From: Metasolibacillus fluoroglycofenilyticus
Lineage (GTDB): Bacteria > Bacillota > Bacilli > Bacillales_A > Planococcaceae
DNA: 64,000 nucleotides
Reading direction: 5' to 3'
NCBI RefSeq assembly: GCF_003049645.1
Contig: NZ_PYWK01000001.1
Span: 248,001-312,000 of the forward strand
The notes beneath the pieces were generated by a model, which was given only the letters and a program-made list of their open reading frames with translations, searched no databases and was not told the origin of the DNA. Below, piece after piece: positions 35,650 through 45,126 of the stretch (positions are counted from its first letter, which is position 1; each line of letters begins with the position of its first letter). The translations under genes and the position numbers were made by a program.

Positions 35650-36915
35650 CTACACTAACAACGCAAACAATGTGCTATCTTTATTTACTTCTTTATATTC
35701 GAAGCCGTTTTCCCGCATTCGTTCTAGCAAGCCTTGATAATCGTCACGCTGTGTGACCTCGATGCCTACGAGCGCGGGGCCGCTTTCTTTGTTGTTTTTC
35801 TTGGTGTACTCAAATGTTGTAATATCGTCATTTGGACCGAGTACGGATGTTAAGAATTGGCGCAGTGCACCTGAGCGCTGAGGGAAGCTGACGATAAAGT
35901 AGTAAAGTAAGCCCTCGTAAATAAGTGAACGCTCTTTAATTTCCTGCATGCGTCCGATATCGTTATTGCCGCCGCTAATAATGATGACAACCGATTTTCC
36001 TTTGATGTCCTCCGCGTAAAAATCTAGTGCTGCAACAGAAAGGGCGCCAGCCGGCTCAGCAACAATAGCGTGTTTATTATATAAATCTAAAATGGTTGTA
36101 CATACTTTACCTTCTGGCACAAGAACGATATCGTCTAAATATTTGCGGCATGTATTATATGTTTCTGTGCCTACGCATTGGACGGCAGCACCATCGACGA
36201 ATTTGTCGATTGTCTCGAGCGCAGTAGGGGCATCATTAGCAAACGCCGCCTTCATACTGCTAGCACCAGCTGGCTCAGCGCCGATAATTTTGCTAGAAGG
36301 AGAAAGGTTTTTCACATATGTTGAAACACCAGCCATCAGACCACCACCGCCAATGCTACCAAAAATATAATCGATTGGCTCTTCAATATCATTCATAATC
36401 TCGACAGCGACTGTACCTTGTCCAGCAATTACATCGAAATCATCAAAAGGATGGATGAAGATTTTCTCGTGCTCCTCGCAATAGGCTAAAGCACTTTTTG
36501 CTGAGTCGTCAAATGTATCACCAGCAAGCACAATTTCTGCATAGTTACGACCAAACATACGAACTTGGTCAATTTTTTGCTTTGGTGTTGTTTTTGGCAT
36601 GAAAATAGTTGCTTGTATTTGTAAATGAGCGCACGCATAGGCAACACCTTGTGCATGATTGCCTGCACTTGCGCAAACAACCCCAACCTCACGCGCCTGA
36701 GCTTCAATTTGCTTTATTTTATAGTATGCTCCTCGTAATTTGAACGAACGAACATGCTGTAAATCTTCACGCTTTAAATAAATATTTGCCCCATATTTCT
36801 CCGATAAATAGTCATTTTTTTGAAGCGGGGTATGTGCAACGACATCCTTTAAAAAATGATGGGCAATTAAAATATTTTCAACAGCGACCGCTTTTGATTG
36901 TGCAACTTCTTCCAT
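35650..36915 (-). CDS. ilvA: threonine ammonia-lyase (threonine dehydratase), biosynthetic type
   Basis: A 421-residue fold-type II PLP enzyme making 2-oxobutyrate for isoleucine. The cofactor lysine is in VRSFKLRGAYYK; SAGNHAQGVAYAC, the glycine loop GSIGGGGLMAG and IISGGNND are standard. A single ACT-like regulatory segment follows from about residue 335 (PQRSGALRQFL and the TTFEYTKKNN region), as in the B. subtilis-type enzyme. Isoleucine feedback is therefore plausible. A TGGAGGT site precedes the ATG. It is a single gene. Confidence 0.95.
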   Translation of the reverse strand: MEEVAQSKAVAVENILIAHHFLKDVVAHTPLQKNDYLSEKYGANIYLKREDLQHVRSFKLRGAYYKIKQIEAQAREVGVVCASAGNHAQGVAYACAHLQIQATIFMPKTTPKQKIDQVRMFGRNYAEIVLAGDTFDDSAKSALAYCEEHEKIFIHPFDDFDVIAGQGTVAVEIMNDIEEPIDYIFGSIGGGGLMAGVSTYVKNLSPSSKIIGAEPAGASSMKAAFANDAPTALETIDKFVDGAAVQCVGTETYNTCRKYLDDIVLVPEGKVCTTILDLYNKHAIVAEPAGALSVAALDFYAEDIKGKSVVIIISGGNNDIGRMQEIKERSLIYEGLLYYFIVSFPQRSGALRQFLTSVLGPNDDITTFEYTKKNNKESGPALVGIEVTQRDDYQGLLERMRENGFEYKEVNKDSTLFALLV

Positions 36916-37100
36916 ATATAGTAACCTCCATAATTGTTTACACCTCAGCTTATTGTTTATCTGAGGCTTTATCTAAATCCAGATAAAATATTCATTAATT
37001 CTAACATAAAATAATGACGAAATGTTGAAAATATTTAGTAAATTAAAGTGTTTACAAAATGTTCACAATGAAAGCGCATACGTTTCAAAAAAATAGAAAA

Positions 37101-37133
37101 AGACCGTCTGAAAAGTTATTTTGAGACGGTCCT
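37101..37133. terminator. intrinsic terminator downstream of the YjiH-family gene
   Basis: AGACCGTCT pairs with AGACGGTCCT. On the minus strand it lies after the YjiH gene end and upstream of ilvA. Confidence 0.6.
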
Positions 37134-37180
37134 TTGAGATGAGGGGAGTACGAAATGAAGCTGGATACCCCTTTTTTAAT

Positions 37181-38533
37181 TTAGAAAATCCAGTGTGCAA
37201 TTACCGCAACAATTGGAATTGAAATGATTGTACGAATTAAGAAAATAATAAATAAATCCCAAAGCTTTAATGGTAATCTTGTTCCTAAAATTAACCCACC
37301 TACCTCAGATAAGTAAATTAATTGAGTGACAGAAACGGTTGCAATGAAGAAACGAGTCATATCAGATTCGATGCCTGAGCCTAGCACAGCTGGTAATAGC
37401 ATATCAGCAAAGCCAACAATCATTGTTTGTGCTGCTTCGCCAGCTTCAGGAATTTGTAAAAGTGCCAAAATCGGTTCGAATGGCATACCTAAAATACGGA
37501 AAAAGCTTGTAAACTCAGCTAATACTAAAGCGATTGTAGCGAATGCCATAATAATTGGTGTAATAGCCAACCACATCTCTAAGACGTTTTTAGAGCCAGA
37601 TGCGAAAATTTTACCAAGATTTTTATTTTCCTCAGCTTTTTCTAATGCATTTTTCAAACCGTATGAAAAGACGTTAAAGCCTTCCTCCACTTTTTCACGT
37701 TCTCCTACAGGTGTTTTACCATTATAAAACTTGTCAGGCTTTTTACTTAATGGATAAATGCGTGGCATAATAACCGCTAAAACAATTGTAGCGAAAATGA
37801 CTGTGCCGTAAAATTGCAGGAAGTATTGTTCAATGCGAATTGTTTCCACAACTACTAAACAGAAGGTAATAGATACAACTGAAAATGTTGTAGCAATGGT
37901 TGCTGCTTCACGTGCAGTATAATTGTTTTCCTCATATTGACGATTCGTTAGTAAAACGCCAATTGTGCCATCACCAACGAAGGAAGCAAGGCAGTCAATA
38001 GCAGCACGTCCTGGAATTTTAAATAATGGGCGCATCACTTTGACCATCATCGAGCCAAAGAAATCAAGTAAGCCGAAATCTGTTAATAGCGGTAGTAATA
38101 AACCTGCAAAGAAAAATAGGACAAACATGTATGTCACAAGACCACCAGCAGGGTCAAGTAAAATACCTGCTGTATCGTCGCTATTAACTTGTTCAGGTCC
38201 AAAATCGAATAAATACATTGCTGCAAACACAACGGCTAGTACACGTACAATTGTCCAAAACCAATTAACACGGAATAGTGAATCAAGTAGTGTATGTGGG
38301 CCATTTTTTTTAGGAAAGGCTTTAATAATGAGTGCCCCTGCTGCTGCAATAATAAAGACTGCAAGTGCGAACCAATGAATAAACGGCTCTACAATGCTAG
38401 CAAGATAGTTAGCAAGTACAGCTATAGGCACTTTAATACCGCTCTCTGTACCTACAGGAACGATAAATAAAAAAACACCTAAGCTAGATAATGCAATGAA
38501 CAGAAACCAAATATAAAACGAATGCTTTTTCAT
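37181..38533 (-). CDS. yjiH: YjiH-family membrane protein (nucleoside-recognition/Gate domains)
   Basis: A 450-residue integral membrane protein with about ten helices. Two Gate-type regions are visible: SFVGDGTIGVLLTNRQYEEN in the first half and GFADMLLPAVLGSGIESD in the second. These belong to the nucleoside-recognition group of transporter-like proteins (YjiH). The substrate has not been established for the family. It is monocistronic, with an AT-rich upstream region; an AAGGAGT ribosome site precedes the ATG. Confidence 0.88.
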   Translation of the reverse strand: MKKHSFYIWFLFIALSSLGVFLFIVPVGTESGIKVPIAVLANYLASIVEPFIHWFALAVFIIAAAGALIIKAFPKKNGPHTLLDSLFRVNWFWTIVRVLAVVFAAMYLFDFGPEQVNSDDTAGILLDPAGGLVTYMFVLFFFAGLLLPLLTDFGLLDFFGSMMVKVMRPLFKIPGRAAIDCLASFVGDGTIGVLLTNRQYEENNYTAREAATIATTFSVVSITFCLVVVETIRIEQYFLQFYGTVIFATIVLAVIMPRIYPLSKKPDKFYNGKTPVGEREKVEEGFNVFSYGLKNALEKAEENKNLGKIFASGSKNVLEMWLAITPIIMAFATIALVLAEFTSFFRILGMPFEPILALLQIPEAGEAAQTMIVGFADMLLPAVLGSGIESDMTRFFIATVSVTQLIYLSEVGGLILGTRLPLKLWDLFIIFLIRTIISIPIVAVIAHWIF

Positions 38534-38661
38534 AAACTTAATTAAACTCCTTTTTTAATACCTGTATAATTATAAGTACATTAAACGAAAAAATCTACTC
38601 CTATTTTAACTTTATACTAAAATAATTTATAAAAATACATTTAAGAGGTCTTAAAATTAAA

Positions 38662-38694
38662 ATAGCTGCTAGGAACAATTTTCCTAACAGCTAT
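38662..38694. terminator. terminator after bshB2
   Basis: TAGCTGCTAGGAA and TTCCTAACAGCTA pair around CAATT, with a T-rich tail on the minus strand downstream of bshB2. Confidence 0.65.
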
Positions 38695-38724
38695 AAATTC
38701 AAAATGACTTTTCTAATATAACTC

Positions 38725-39435
38725 TTAATAAGCTACTCGTTGAATTGGTGTATTAAGCTCATCTGATTGTTGAACGACATAAAATTTCTCTATATTTAAC
38801 CAGCTTTCACTCATTGGCTGCCCTTCATCTATACGTTTCGCTGTTTCTGCCATCATCCAAGCAGTTTGTGATGCATGTGCTTGCAATGCCTTCACTTTAT
38901 AGTCTTTAACATTCTCGATATTCACTGTAATATGTGGCTCACCAAGCTCTTCTAAAGTATTGTTCGCAAAGGCGCAGCCAAGTAGACGGGGACGTGTCGC
39001 CTTATCGATGCGACGTACAGCCTCTTTTACAGCTCGTGCTGTGGCTTCGTGATCAGGATGTACAGCATAGCGAGGATAGAATGAATAAATAACAGATGGG
39101 TTTAATTCTTCAATTAGTGATGTGACAAGCTGTACCATCTTTTCATCATCTTCAAATTCAAGTGTTTTATCGCGTAAGCCCATCATGCGTAAATCGGGAA
39201 TAGCCATTGCCTCACATGCAGCAATTAGCTCTTGACGGCGAATATCAGGTAAAGATTCTCGCGTTGCAAATGGTGGATTGCCTAAATTACGTCCCATTTC
39301 GCCAAGCGTTAGGCAGGCATACGTAACAGGTACACCCATTTGATGATAGAGTCTCGCGACACCTGCGACAGAAAAGGCCTCATCGTCAGGATGAGGGAAA
39401 ATAATTAATACATGGCGCTCTGAAGGTAATGTCAT
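38725..39435 (-). CDS. bshB2: bacillithiol biosynthesis deacetylase BshB2
   Basis: A 236-residue LmbE/PIG-L zinc deacetylase. The metal site is the PHPDDEAFS motif with YAVHPDHEA near residue 145. The family removes the acetyl group from GlcNAc-malate in bacillithiol synthesis, and BshB2 can also act as a bacillithiol S-conjugate amidase. ATG 39435 is chosen because AAGGAG lies 8 bases upstream; an in-frame GTG at 39444 touches that site. The yojF gene ends 12 bases before it, the same pair as B. subtilis yojG-yojF. Confidence 0.93.
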   Translation of the reverse strand: MTLPSERHVLIIFPHPDDEAFSVAGVARLYHQMGVPVTYACLTLGEMGRNLGNPPFATRESLPDIRRQELIAACEAMAIPDLRMMGLRDKTLEFEDDEKMVQLVTSLIEELNPSVIYSFYPRYAVHPDHEATARAVKEAVRRIDKATRPRLLGCAFANNTLEELGEPHITVNIENVKDYKVKALQAHASQTAWMMAETAKRIDEGQPMSESWLNIEKFYVVQQSDELNTPIQRVAY

Positions 39436-39447
39436 TTCTTTCACTCC

Positions 39448-39798
39448 TTAATAAGAAAATGGTGTTTCACTAATTTGCAAGGCAATGGCTAATTTACCTG
39501 TATAATCTAAACCAGCCATTAGTAAGCGTCCATGCTCATCTAGCTCATAGTGTGTAATTCCTTGTGCATATACCCAGCCATGCTCCATTTTTAAGCCAAC
39601 ACGATGCGGTGTGTCGCTGACAATTTTGCCAAGCTCGTAACGAATTTTCGCATTGCGAATAAAAGCACCAGCATTAAAAACATTAGCGTCAAAATGGCTT
39701 GCATAAGCCCCATTTGTCGTTTCTAAATGAATATAAACATCTTTATTAGCAAAAGAGTTAAGCAATTCCTGAAGTGTTTCGATATGTACCTCTTTCAT
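39448..39798 (-). CDS. yojF: YojF-family protein
   Basis: A 116-residue soluble protein matching the small family found next to bshB2 in bacilli. Landmarks are VYIHLETTNGAYA, NAGAFIRNAKI and GWVYAQGITHYE. Biochemical function is unknown, but the fixed linkage suggests a helper in bacillithiol metabolism. GGAGTTCC precedes the ATG. The pair forms a two-gene operon. Confidence 0.9.
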   Translation of the reverse strand: MKEVHIETLQELLNSFANKDVYIHLETTNGAYASHFDANVFNAGAFIRNAKIRYELGKIVSDTPHRVGLKMEHGWVYAQGITHYELDEHGRLLMAGLDYTGKLAIALQISETPFSY

Positions 39799-39998
39799 TT
39801 ATCGGAACTCCTTTCTAAACTATCTAAATGATAGTATAGTAGAATTTTTTTCAGAATGAAAAGAAGATGTCTCACAAATAGCGATTATTTAAAATAAAAA
39901 TGAATTGGGAGGCAAGTTATAACCATTGGGAAAGACAATAATCAACGCAAAAATAGTCTAAAGAAGTGATTCATCCAATTCAATCTTCTTGGCAAAAA

Positions 39999-40030
39999 AG
40001 GAACTAGTTGTCGCAAACAACTAGCTCCTC
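39999..40030 (-). terminator. intrinsic terminator after pdxK
   Basis: On the minus strand AGGAGCTAGTTG pairs with CAACTAGTTCCT, followed by TTTTTT. Confidence 0.8.
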
Positions 40031-40035
40031 TTACT

Positions 40036-40866
40036 TTAAATCGTCGTAACAGTAACTTCCGGTGCACCGAAGCGTGATTTTGCGCCGTGCATTACAGGAC
40101 CAACATATTCATTTAATGCCCAGCCATGTGCGATAGCAGCTGAAACAAATTCTTTTGCTTCGATAACAGCCTCCTCTACAGAAAGTCCATTCGCTAAGTT
40201 TGCACAGACGCTTGCAGCGAATGTACAGCCTGCCCCGTGATTATAAGTAGATGCTACTTTTTCAGAGGCTAGCAGCTTGTATAAAGTGCCGTCATAGAAT
40301 AAATCAACAGCTTTATCTGAAGCTAATGCTTTACCCCCTTTAATAACAACATTTTTAGCGCCAAGTGCATGAATTTTTGCTGCGGCTGTTTTCATTTCCT
40401 CGATTGTTTTTGGTGTGCCTGTACCAGCAAGCTGCCCCGCTTCAAAAAGATTTGGCGTTATAACGGTTGCGTATGGAAGTAAGTAGTCAATCATGGCTGT
40501 TGTGTTGCCAGGGTTTAATACCTCATCTTCGCCTTTGCATACCATAACAGGGTCGATGACAACGATGTCTGTGCCAGCCTTTTGAATGGCTTTGCTTGCT
40601 ATTTTAATAATTTCCTCAGTTGAAAGCATTCCTGTTTTAATGGCATCTACTTTTGTTGATAACGCTGTATCGATTTGTTGTTGTAATAGCTCTGTTGGCA
40701 ATGGCGTCACTTGATGATGCCAACCATTTGGATCCATCGTTACGATAACCGTTAAAGCGACCATCCCATATGTGCCGTGCTCCTGAAATGCTTTTAAATC
40801 CGCCTGCATACCAGCACCGGCAGAAGTATCAGAGCCAGCAATTGTTAATGTCTTTTTTAATGTCAT
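40036..40866 (-). CDS. pdxK: pyridoxine/pyridoxal/pyridoxamine kinase (ThiD-like)
   Basis: A 276-residue ribokinase-fold enzyme. TIAGSDTSAGAGMQADLKAF is the ThiD/PdxK N-terminus, DPVMVCKGEDEV the substrate loop, and NHGAGCTFAASV the anion hole with the catalytic Asp replaced by His-Gly-Ala-Gly-Cys, as in the ThiD-like PdxK group of Gram-positives. No thi genes adjoin it and no TPP riboswitch is present, which favours the B6-salvage assignment. HMP kinase activity remains an alternative. Confidence 0.88.
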   Translation of the reverse strand: MTLKKTLTIAGSDTSAGAGMQADLKAFQEHGTYGMVALTVIVTMDPNGWHHQVTPLPTELLQQQIDTALSTKVDAIKTGMLSTEEIIKIASKAIQKAGTDIVVIDPVMVCKGEDEVLNPGNTTAMIDYLLPYATVITPNLFEAGQLAGTGTPKTIEEMKTAAAKIHALGAKNVVIKGGKALASDKAVDLFYDGTLYKLLASEKVASTYNHGAGCTFAASVCANLANGLSVEEAVIEAKEFVSAAIAHGWALNEYVGPVMHGAKSRFGAPEVTVTTI

Positions 40867-41005
40867 AATTAAGTACTCCTTCTAAAATTATTTACATACA
40901 ACTATACATTTATTCTGACTTTATAAAAATAGTCAGAAATAGTTTTTTCTTTGGTGTCAGTTGCTAAAGAATATTGTAGTATACTATTAAATAGAGGTGA
41001 GTTTG

Positions 41006-41683
41006 ATGGCAAAGCAAGCATTTAACAACGATTGGCAGCAAGTAATCGGTGATGAATTAGATAAGCCATATTTTAATGAGCTGCGTTCATTTATTGCAAA
41101 AGAATATAGTACAGGGATAGTTTATCCTAAGCAGGAGGATGTGATGAATGCCTTCCATGCAACGAGCTATCAAGATGTGAAGGTAGTCATTTTAGGGCAA
41201 GATCCATATCATGGACCTAATCAAGCGCATGGCATGAGCTTCTCGGTTCAGCCGGGTATTCCACAGCCACCAAGCCTTCGCAATATGTTACAAGAGCTAC
41301 AGGACGATTTAGGTTATCAAATGCCGAATCATGGGTACTTAATGAAGTGGGCACAGCAAGGTGTACTATTGCTAAACACAGTGTTAACTGTGCGTGCTGG
41401 ACAAGCCCATTCGCATAAAGATAAAGGCTGGGAGCAGTTTACAGATGCAGTTATTCAAAAGCTAGCAGAGCGTGGAGAGCCAATTATTTTTATTTTATGG
41501 GGAAGACCTGCACAAGCAAAAACATCTATTATTAAGCGTAGTAAAACACCGCATATTATATTACAGGCCCCGCATCCAAGCCCATTGAGTGCATATCGAG
41601 GTTTTTTTGGCAGCAAGCCCTATTCTAAAGTGAATGCACAGCTTATTGCATGGGGTAAAGAGCCAATTGATTGGAGCTTATAA
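41006..41683 (+). CDS. ung: uracil-DNA glycosylase
   Basis: A 225-residue family 1 UDG that removes uracil from DNA. The water-activating motif [13 protein letters not shown] and the leucine/His motif [13 protein letters not shown] are intact, as is ILWG. ATG 41006 follows GAGGTG; a GTG 9 bases earlier is less well placed. It heads a run of four same-strand genes whose order ung-(small Cys protein)-ywdI-ywdK resembles B. subtilis. Confidence 0.97.
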   Translation: MAKQAFNNDWQQVIGDELDKPYFNELRSFIAKEYSTGIVYPKQEDVMNAFHATSYQDVKVVILGQDPYHGPNQAHGMSFSVQPGIPQPPSLRNMLQELQDDLGYQMPNHGYLMKWAQQGVLLLNTVLTVRAGQAHSHKDKGWEQFTDAVIQKLAERGEPIIFILWGRPAQAKTSIIKRSKTPHIILQAPHPSPLSAYRGFFGSKPYSKVNAQLIAWGKEPIDWSL

Positions 41684-41701
41684 GCATAAAGGAGGGAAAT
41701 C

Positions 41702-41875
41702 ATGACAGTGAACTGTTTTAAATGTCGCTATTTTCGTGTCACATGGGAGCCTGCAAATCCCAGAGCTTGTACGGCATATGGCTTTAAAACAAAACAAATT
41801 CCTTCAGCTGTTGTGAGGCGATCTTCTGGAATGGACTGTTTAAAATATACACCGAAGCAGGAGGACAAGCGATGA
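41702..41875 (+). CDS. 57-residue Cys-motif protein in the ung operon
   Basis: A short gene with AAAGGAGGG 8 bases before its ATG; its stop overlaps the ywdI start as ATGA. It reads NCFKCRYFRVTWEP, then RACTAYGFKTKQ and a closing SSGMDCLKY. The four conserved-looking cysteines (CxxC, then two single Cys) suggest a small zinc-binding fold. I recall similar short proteins in other bacteria but cannot name an established function. Tight coupling implies it is real and co-made with Ung. Confidence 0.82.
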   Translation: MTVNCFKCRYFRVTWEPANPRACTAYGFKTKQIPSAVVRRSSGMDCLKYTPKQEDKR

Positions 41876-42117
41876 TATCATATGATGTGTTATTGAAGCA
41901 ATTAGAGCAACATGTCATGCAAGCAAAAAATGCAGCAACTGAACAGGAAATGCGCGAGCAATTAACAGCGGTACGCGCGCTATGTGAAGTCGTATTGACT
42001 TCAGATGGCAAGCCACAAATGCCAGCACAAATAGCAATGGGGACAGCACAATTGCCTACGCAGTCAACTCCATTGCGTGAAAACGATGCAAATGGTCATT
42101 CTATTTTTGATTTTTAG
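41872..42117 (+). CDS. ywdI: YwdI-family protein
   Basis: An 81-residue protein beginning MISYDVLLKQLEQHV, an N-terminal helix pair typical of YwdI (DUF5327), with a disordered C-terminus. GCAGGAGGAC is the ribosome site and the ATG overlaps the previous stop. Function unknown; linkage to ung and ywdK is conserved in bacilli. Confidence 0.85.
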   Translation: MISYDVLLKQLEQHVMQAKNAATEQEMREQLTAVRALCEVVLTSDGKPQMPAQIAMGTAQLPTQSTPLRENDANGHSIFDF

Positions 42118-42142
42118 TAATTTACGAGAGGATGTTATTTGA

Positions 42143-42520
42143 ATGAAAGGTTCTATTATTTCAGGTGCAATTCATGGCTTTTTAGCTGTTGCACTCGGTG
42201 CGTTTGGAGCGCATGCCTTAGAAGATATACTAGACGATTATAGCACTGGCATTTGGGATACAGCAGTGCAATACCAAATGTTCCACGCTGGAGCATTGAT
42301 TCTCATTGGCATTTTAATGAGCGCTAAAATATTCGGTGAAATAAAGCAATTAAAAATTGCAATGATTTGCTTGAATTTAGGCATTGTCTTCTTCTCAGGC
42401 AGTTTATTCATTTTAGCATTAACAGGCATCGGTGTTTTAGGTGCGGTTACACCAATTGGTGGCGTCTTATTTTTAACGTCATGGGTGCTAATTATTGTCG
42501 CAACATTAAAAAAAGCGTAA
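42143..42520 (+). CDS. ywdK: DUF423-family membrane protein
   Basis: A 125-residue protein with four predicted helices. The GAIHGFLAVALGAFGAHALE opening and ALTGIGVLGAVTPIGG near the C-terminus are characteristic of DUF423 (B. subtilis YwdK). Function unknown. GAGGATG precedes the start. A strong terminator at 42528 closes the ung operon. Confidence 0.93.
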   Translation: MKGSIISGAIHGFLAVALGAFGAHALEDILDDYSTGIWDTAVQYQMFHAGALILIGILMSAKIFGEIKQLKIAMICLNLGIVFFSGSLFILALTGIGVLGAVTPIGGVLFLTSWVLIIVATLKKA

Positions 42521-42527
42521 TGTAAAA

Positions 42528-42565
42528 AGCTGTTCAAAAAGATTTCATTTTTGAACGGCTTTTTC
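42528..42565 (+). terminator. intrinsic terminator of the ung operon
   Basis: AGCTGTTCAAAAA and TTTTTGAACGGCT followed by TTTTT. Confidence 0.85.
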
Positions 42566-42781
42566 GATTTACAATCTATTAAAATTTTCGGAAAAAGATG
42601 TTATATTCAAAAAAGAGGAATTGCAAATATATTTTTTCTTTAAAAGTAGTGAAAATAAATACTACTTTATTTTTTTAAGTAAGTAATGTAATTTAAAGGA
42701 AAATAAATTGATTTTAAGATTTTTTTGCAATGAAAAAGATTTTCTAAAACGTGCAGTTAAAATTTAATGGAGGAATTAATT

Positions 42782-44467
42782 ATGAGCATAGGAAAAAAGT
42801 TAAATTTAGTATTTCTACTTATTATCGTATTGTTAATAGCTTCTACTGGTCTTGGTTATTTGAATTTAGTAAATATTGAAAAGAAGGTAGACGAAGCGTT
42901 AGATGTACGGGTTGCAACGGTGCGTTCAATTGACCAAATTAAGCTTGCTGGTGCATCTCAGGGCTTGTTTGCACGAGCACTTGTAATTGAGTATACACAA
43001 GCAAATGATGATAATTTTGTGCGTTTTAATACATTGCTGAATGAAGAAATGGAGCGTTTAGAGGGACTGATTATTAGCGAGCAAATGCGCGACTATTATA
43101 CAGATTTAGTAGCATCCGTAGATTCGTTTAATGGCGTAGCAGAGCAGTATTTAGCGGCTATTCGTAAGGGAGATAAAAACCTTGCAATCGGTTTAGTTAT
43201 TAACGATTTGCAGCAAACTAATAAAGACATTACTGCATTTTCTGATAGCATATTGACTTATCAGGAAGAGGAGCTAAAAAAAGCTGTTGATGCATCGGAT
43301 GTAGCAATGAATATGTCAAAAATAATATCGATTATTGTGTTAGTCGTTATTATTATTGTGAGCATTATTGCAATTCTTTACATTCGTCGAGCGATTACAT
43401 TACCTTTAGTTCGTATTACGAAATCAACGAATGTTGTCGCATCGGGTGATTTGACAGAGCCTGATTTACAGATGCAGACAAAGGATGAAATTGGTCAGCT
43501 AGCTAACGCATTTAATACGATGAAAAATAGTTTGAAAAGCTTACTTGGCAATGTTCAATCAAATACAGACCAATTAAGTGCAGCGGCAGAGGAGTTATCA
43601 GCAAGCACCGAGCAAATAACAGCTACTTCGGCTGATGTAACACGTCGTGTATCGAGTACATCAGAGAGTGCGCAAGGCGCTGCAAATGCAGCAAATGAAA
43701 GTGCGCGTGCAATGGATGAAACAGCGGTTGGTGTACAACGAATTGCTGAATTTGCGCAAGACTTGCATTCAAGCTCAGAAAATGCTCGCATAACAGCTAC
43801 TAACGGCGGCTCTATTATTCAGCATGCGAAGGAGCAAATTGAAACGATTAATCATTCGACAATTCAAGTAAATGAGCTAGTCCAAAAATTAGCACAGCAA
43901 ACAGAAGAAATTAGCGATATGACAAAGGTGATTACGGATATTACAGAGCAAACGAATTTATTGGCACTCAATGCGGCAATTGAAGCTGCGCGTGCGGGTG
44001 AACATGGAAAGGGCTTTGCTGTTGTTGCTGATGAAGTACGTAAGCTTGCTGAGCAATCGAAAAATTCGGCGAATAAAATTGTCGTATTAACAGCAGAAAT
44101 TCAAACGGATACAGCAAGTGTAGAAGGGGCTGTTAACGAATCCTTACTATCCGTAAAGGATGGTGTGCGCATTGTCGGGGAAGCGGGGGAGGCATTCCAA
44201 GCAATCGGCTCAGCAATTATGGAAATGACAACACAAATCGAGGAAATTTCAGCAACATCTCAGCAACTCTCAGCAAGCGCGGAGCAAGTATCGGCATCCG
44301 TTAACAGTATCGCAAATGGTGCAACAGAATCTGCTACTGACATTGAAATGGTTGCGGCGGCAATGCAGCAACAATCTGCGACAATGGAGCAAGTAAGCGA
44401 TGTTGCTATTAGCTTGAGTGAAAATGCTCAGGAGCTGCAACTAGAAATACAAAAGTTCCGTTTATAA
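42782..44467 (+). CDS. methyl-accepting chemotaxis protein with four-helix sensor
   Basis: A 561-residue chemoreceptor: transmembrane helix 1 (about 8-30), an extracellular helical sensor of about 150 residues (4HB_MCP type), helix 2 (about 183-205), HAMP ([16 protein letters not shown] onward), and a signalling domain whose tip reads [20 protein letters not shown] followed by [17 protein letters not shown] 42782 follows TGGAGGAATT; an in-frame ATG 15 bases upstream overlaps that site. The ligand is unknown. The C-terminus lacks a CheR-tethering pentapeptide. Confidence 0.93.
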   Translation: MSIGKKLNLVFLLIIVLLIASTGLGYLNLVNIEKKVDEALDVRVATVRSIDQIKLAGASQGLFARALVIEYTQANDDNFVRFNTLLNEEMERLEGLIISEQMRDYYTDLVASVDSFNGVAEQYLAAIRKGDKNLAIGLVINDLQQTNKDITAFSDSILTYQEEELKKAVDASDVAMNMSKIISIIVLVVIIIVSIIAILYIRRAITLPLVRITKSTNVVASGDLTEPDLQMQTKDEIGQLANAFNTMKNSLKSLLGNVQSNTDQLSAAAEELSASTEQITATSADVTRRVSSTSESAQGAANAANESARAMDETAVGVQRIAEFAQDLHSSSENARITATNGGSIIQHAKEQIETINHSTIQVNELVQKLAQQTEEISDMTKVITDITEQTNLLALNAAIEAARAGEHGKGFAVVADEVRKLAEQSKNSANKIVVLTAEIQTDTASVEGAVNESLLSVKDGVRIVGEAGEAFQAIGSAIMEMTTQIEEISATSQQLSASAEQVSASVNSIANGATESATDIEMVAAAMQQQSATMEQVSDVAISLSENAQELQLEIQKFRL

Positions 44468-44469
44468 CG

Positions 44470-44700
44470 AAGCACTTGCAATCAATTACGCTTCGCCGTA
44501 GTTGCGTCGGGATTTTGAATTGCGCTTGCACAATTCAAAGTCCTTGACATCTGCCGCAGGCTTTAGGACAATACGATGTTCTTAGACTGAATTCCTCTTT
44601 AACAGCGGGTATTACAGGATGTGACCGTTTTAGGTCAACTTTCACCAATTAGCTCGAAAAAATCTGGACTACAGCTCGCAGAGGCATAATTAATTCTTAG
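44470..44700. repeat. rearranged family B repeat (one half inverted)
   Basis: The first half (CAATTACGCTTCGCC to AATACGATGTTCTTAG) is the reverse complement of the 3' half of the 23.4-kb copy, including GAATTGCGCTTGCACAATTC. The second half (GGATGTGACCGTTTTAGG to GCATAATTAATTC) is in forward orientation. This is an inversion within a repeat. The rest of the 340-bp gap contains no gene. Confidence 0.65.
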
Positions 44701-44766
44701 CTGAAGGCTGCTAAAAGCAGTGTTTATTACATGTCCAAAGAAAGTTTTCATGGAACATGAATAAAA

Positions 44767-44806
44767 CGTCTGAAATGCAGTGTTAATCGCTGCATTTCAG
44801 ATGCTT
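44767..44806. terminator. terminator after gerQ
   Basis: CGTCTGAAATGCAG and CTGCATTTCAGATG form a 14-bp stem directly after the gerQ stop on the minus strand; it also has CTTTT on the plus strand. Confidence 0.75.
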
Positions 44807-44809
44807 TTC

Positions 44810-45109
44810 CTACGGTGTTTGCGAAAAATAAGCTAGTTCCTCATCGAATTCTGCATAATCAAAATAAATCATCGGAAAGAGGAAGCGGTGGTCCGTTTTC
44901 AAATCCCGTATAATGGCATGATCGCGTCCGGCTGCCTCCACAACCCCACGAACTGCTTTTGTATTTTGTCCATTTACAGCGTTATCGAATGAAAAATAGA
45001 ACACACCTGGCTTCCCTCGATTCAATCTTAAAATGTTTTCAATATAAGATTCCTCTCGTCTAGGTGATGATGGCATTTGTTGCATTGGCGGTGTCCAGTA
45101 ATAAGTCAA
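44810..45109 (-). CDS. gerQ: spore coat protein GerQ, short form
   Basis: A 99-residue protein with the conserved GerQ domain (ESYIENILRLNRGKPGVFYF in part, then KAVRGVVEAAGRDHAII and RFLFPMIYFDYAEF). GerQ is a coat protein needed for CwlJ location and function in spore germination. B. subtilis GerQ is about 180 residues with a Gln/Gly-rich N-terminus and N-terminal lysines cross-linked by transglutaminase. Here that part is only about 20 residues and lacks lysine. It lies directly downstream of cwlJ, as in the B. cereus group. Confidence 0.92.
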   Translation of the reverse strand: MTYYWTPPMQQMPSSPRREESYIENILRLNRGKPGVFYFSFDNAVNGQNTKAVRGVVEAAGRDHAIIRDLKTDHRFLFPMIYFDYAEFDEELAYFSQTP

Positions 45110-45126
45110 AAGAACATCCTTTCATT

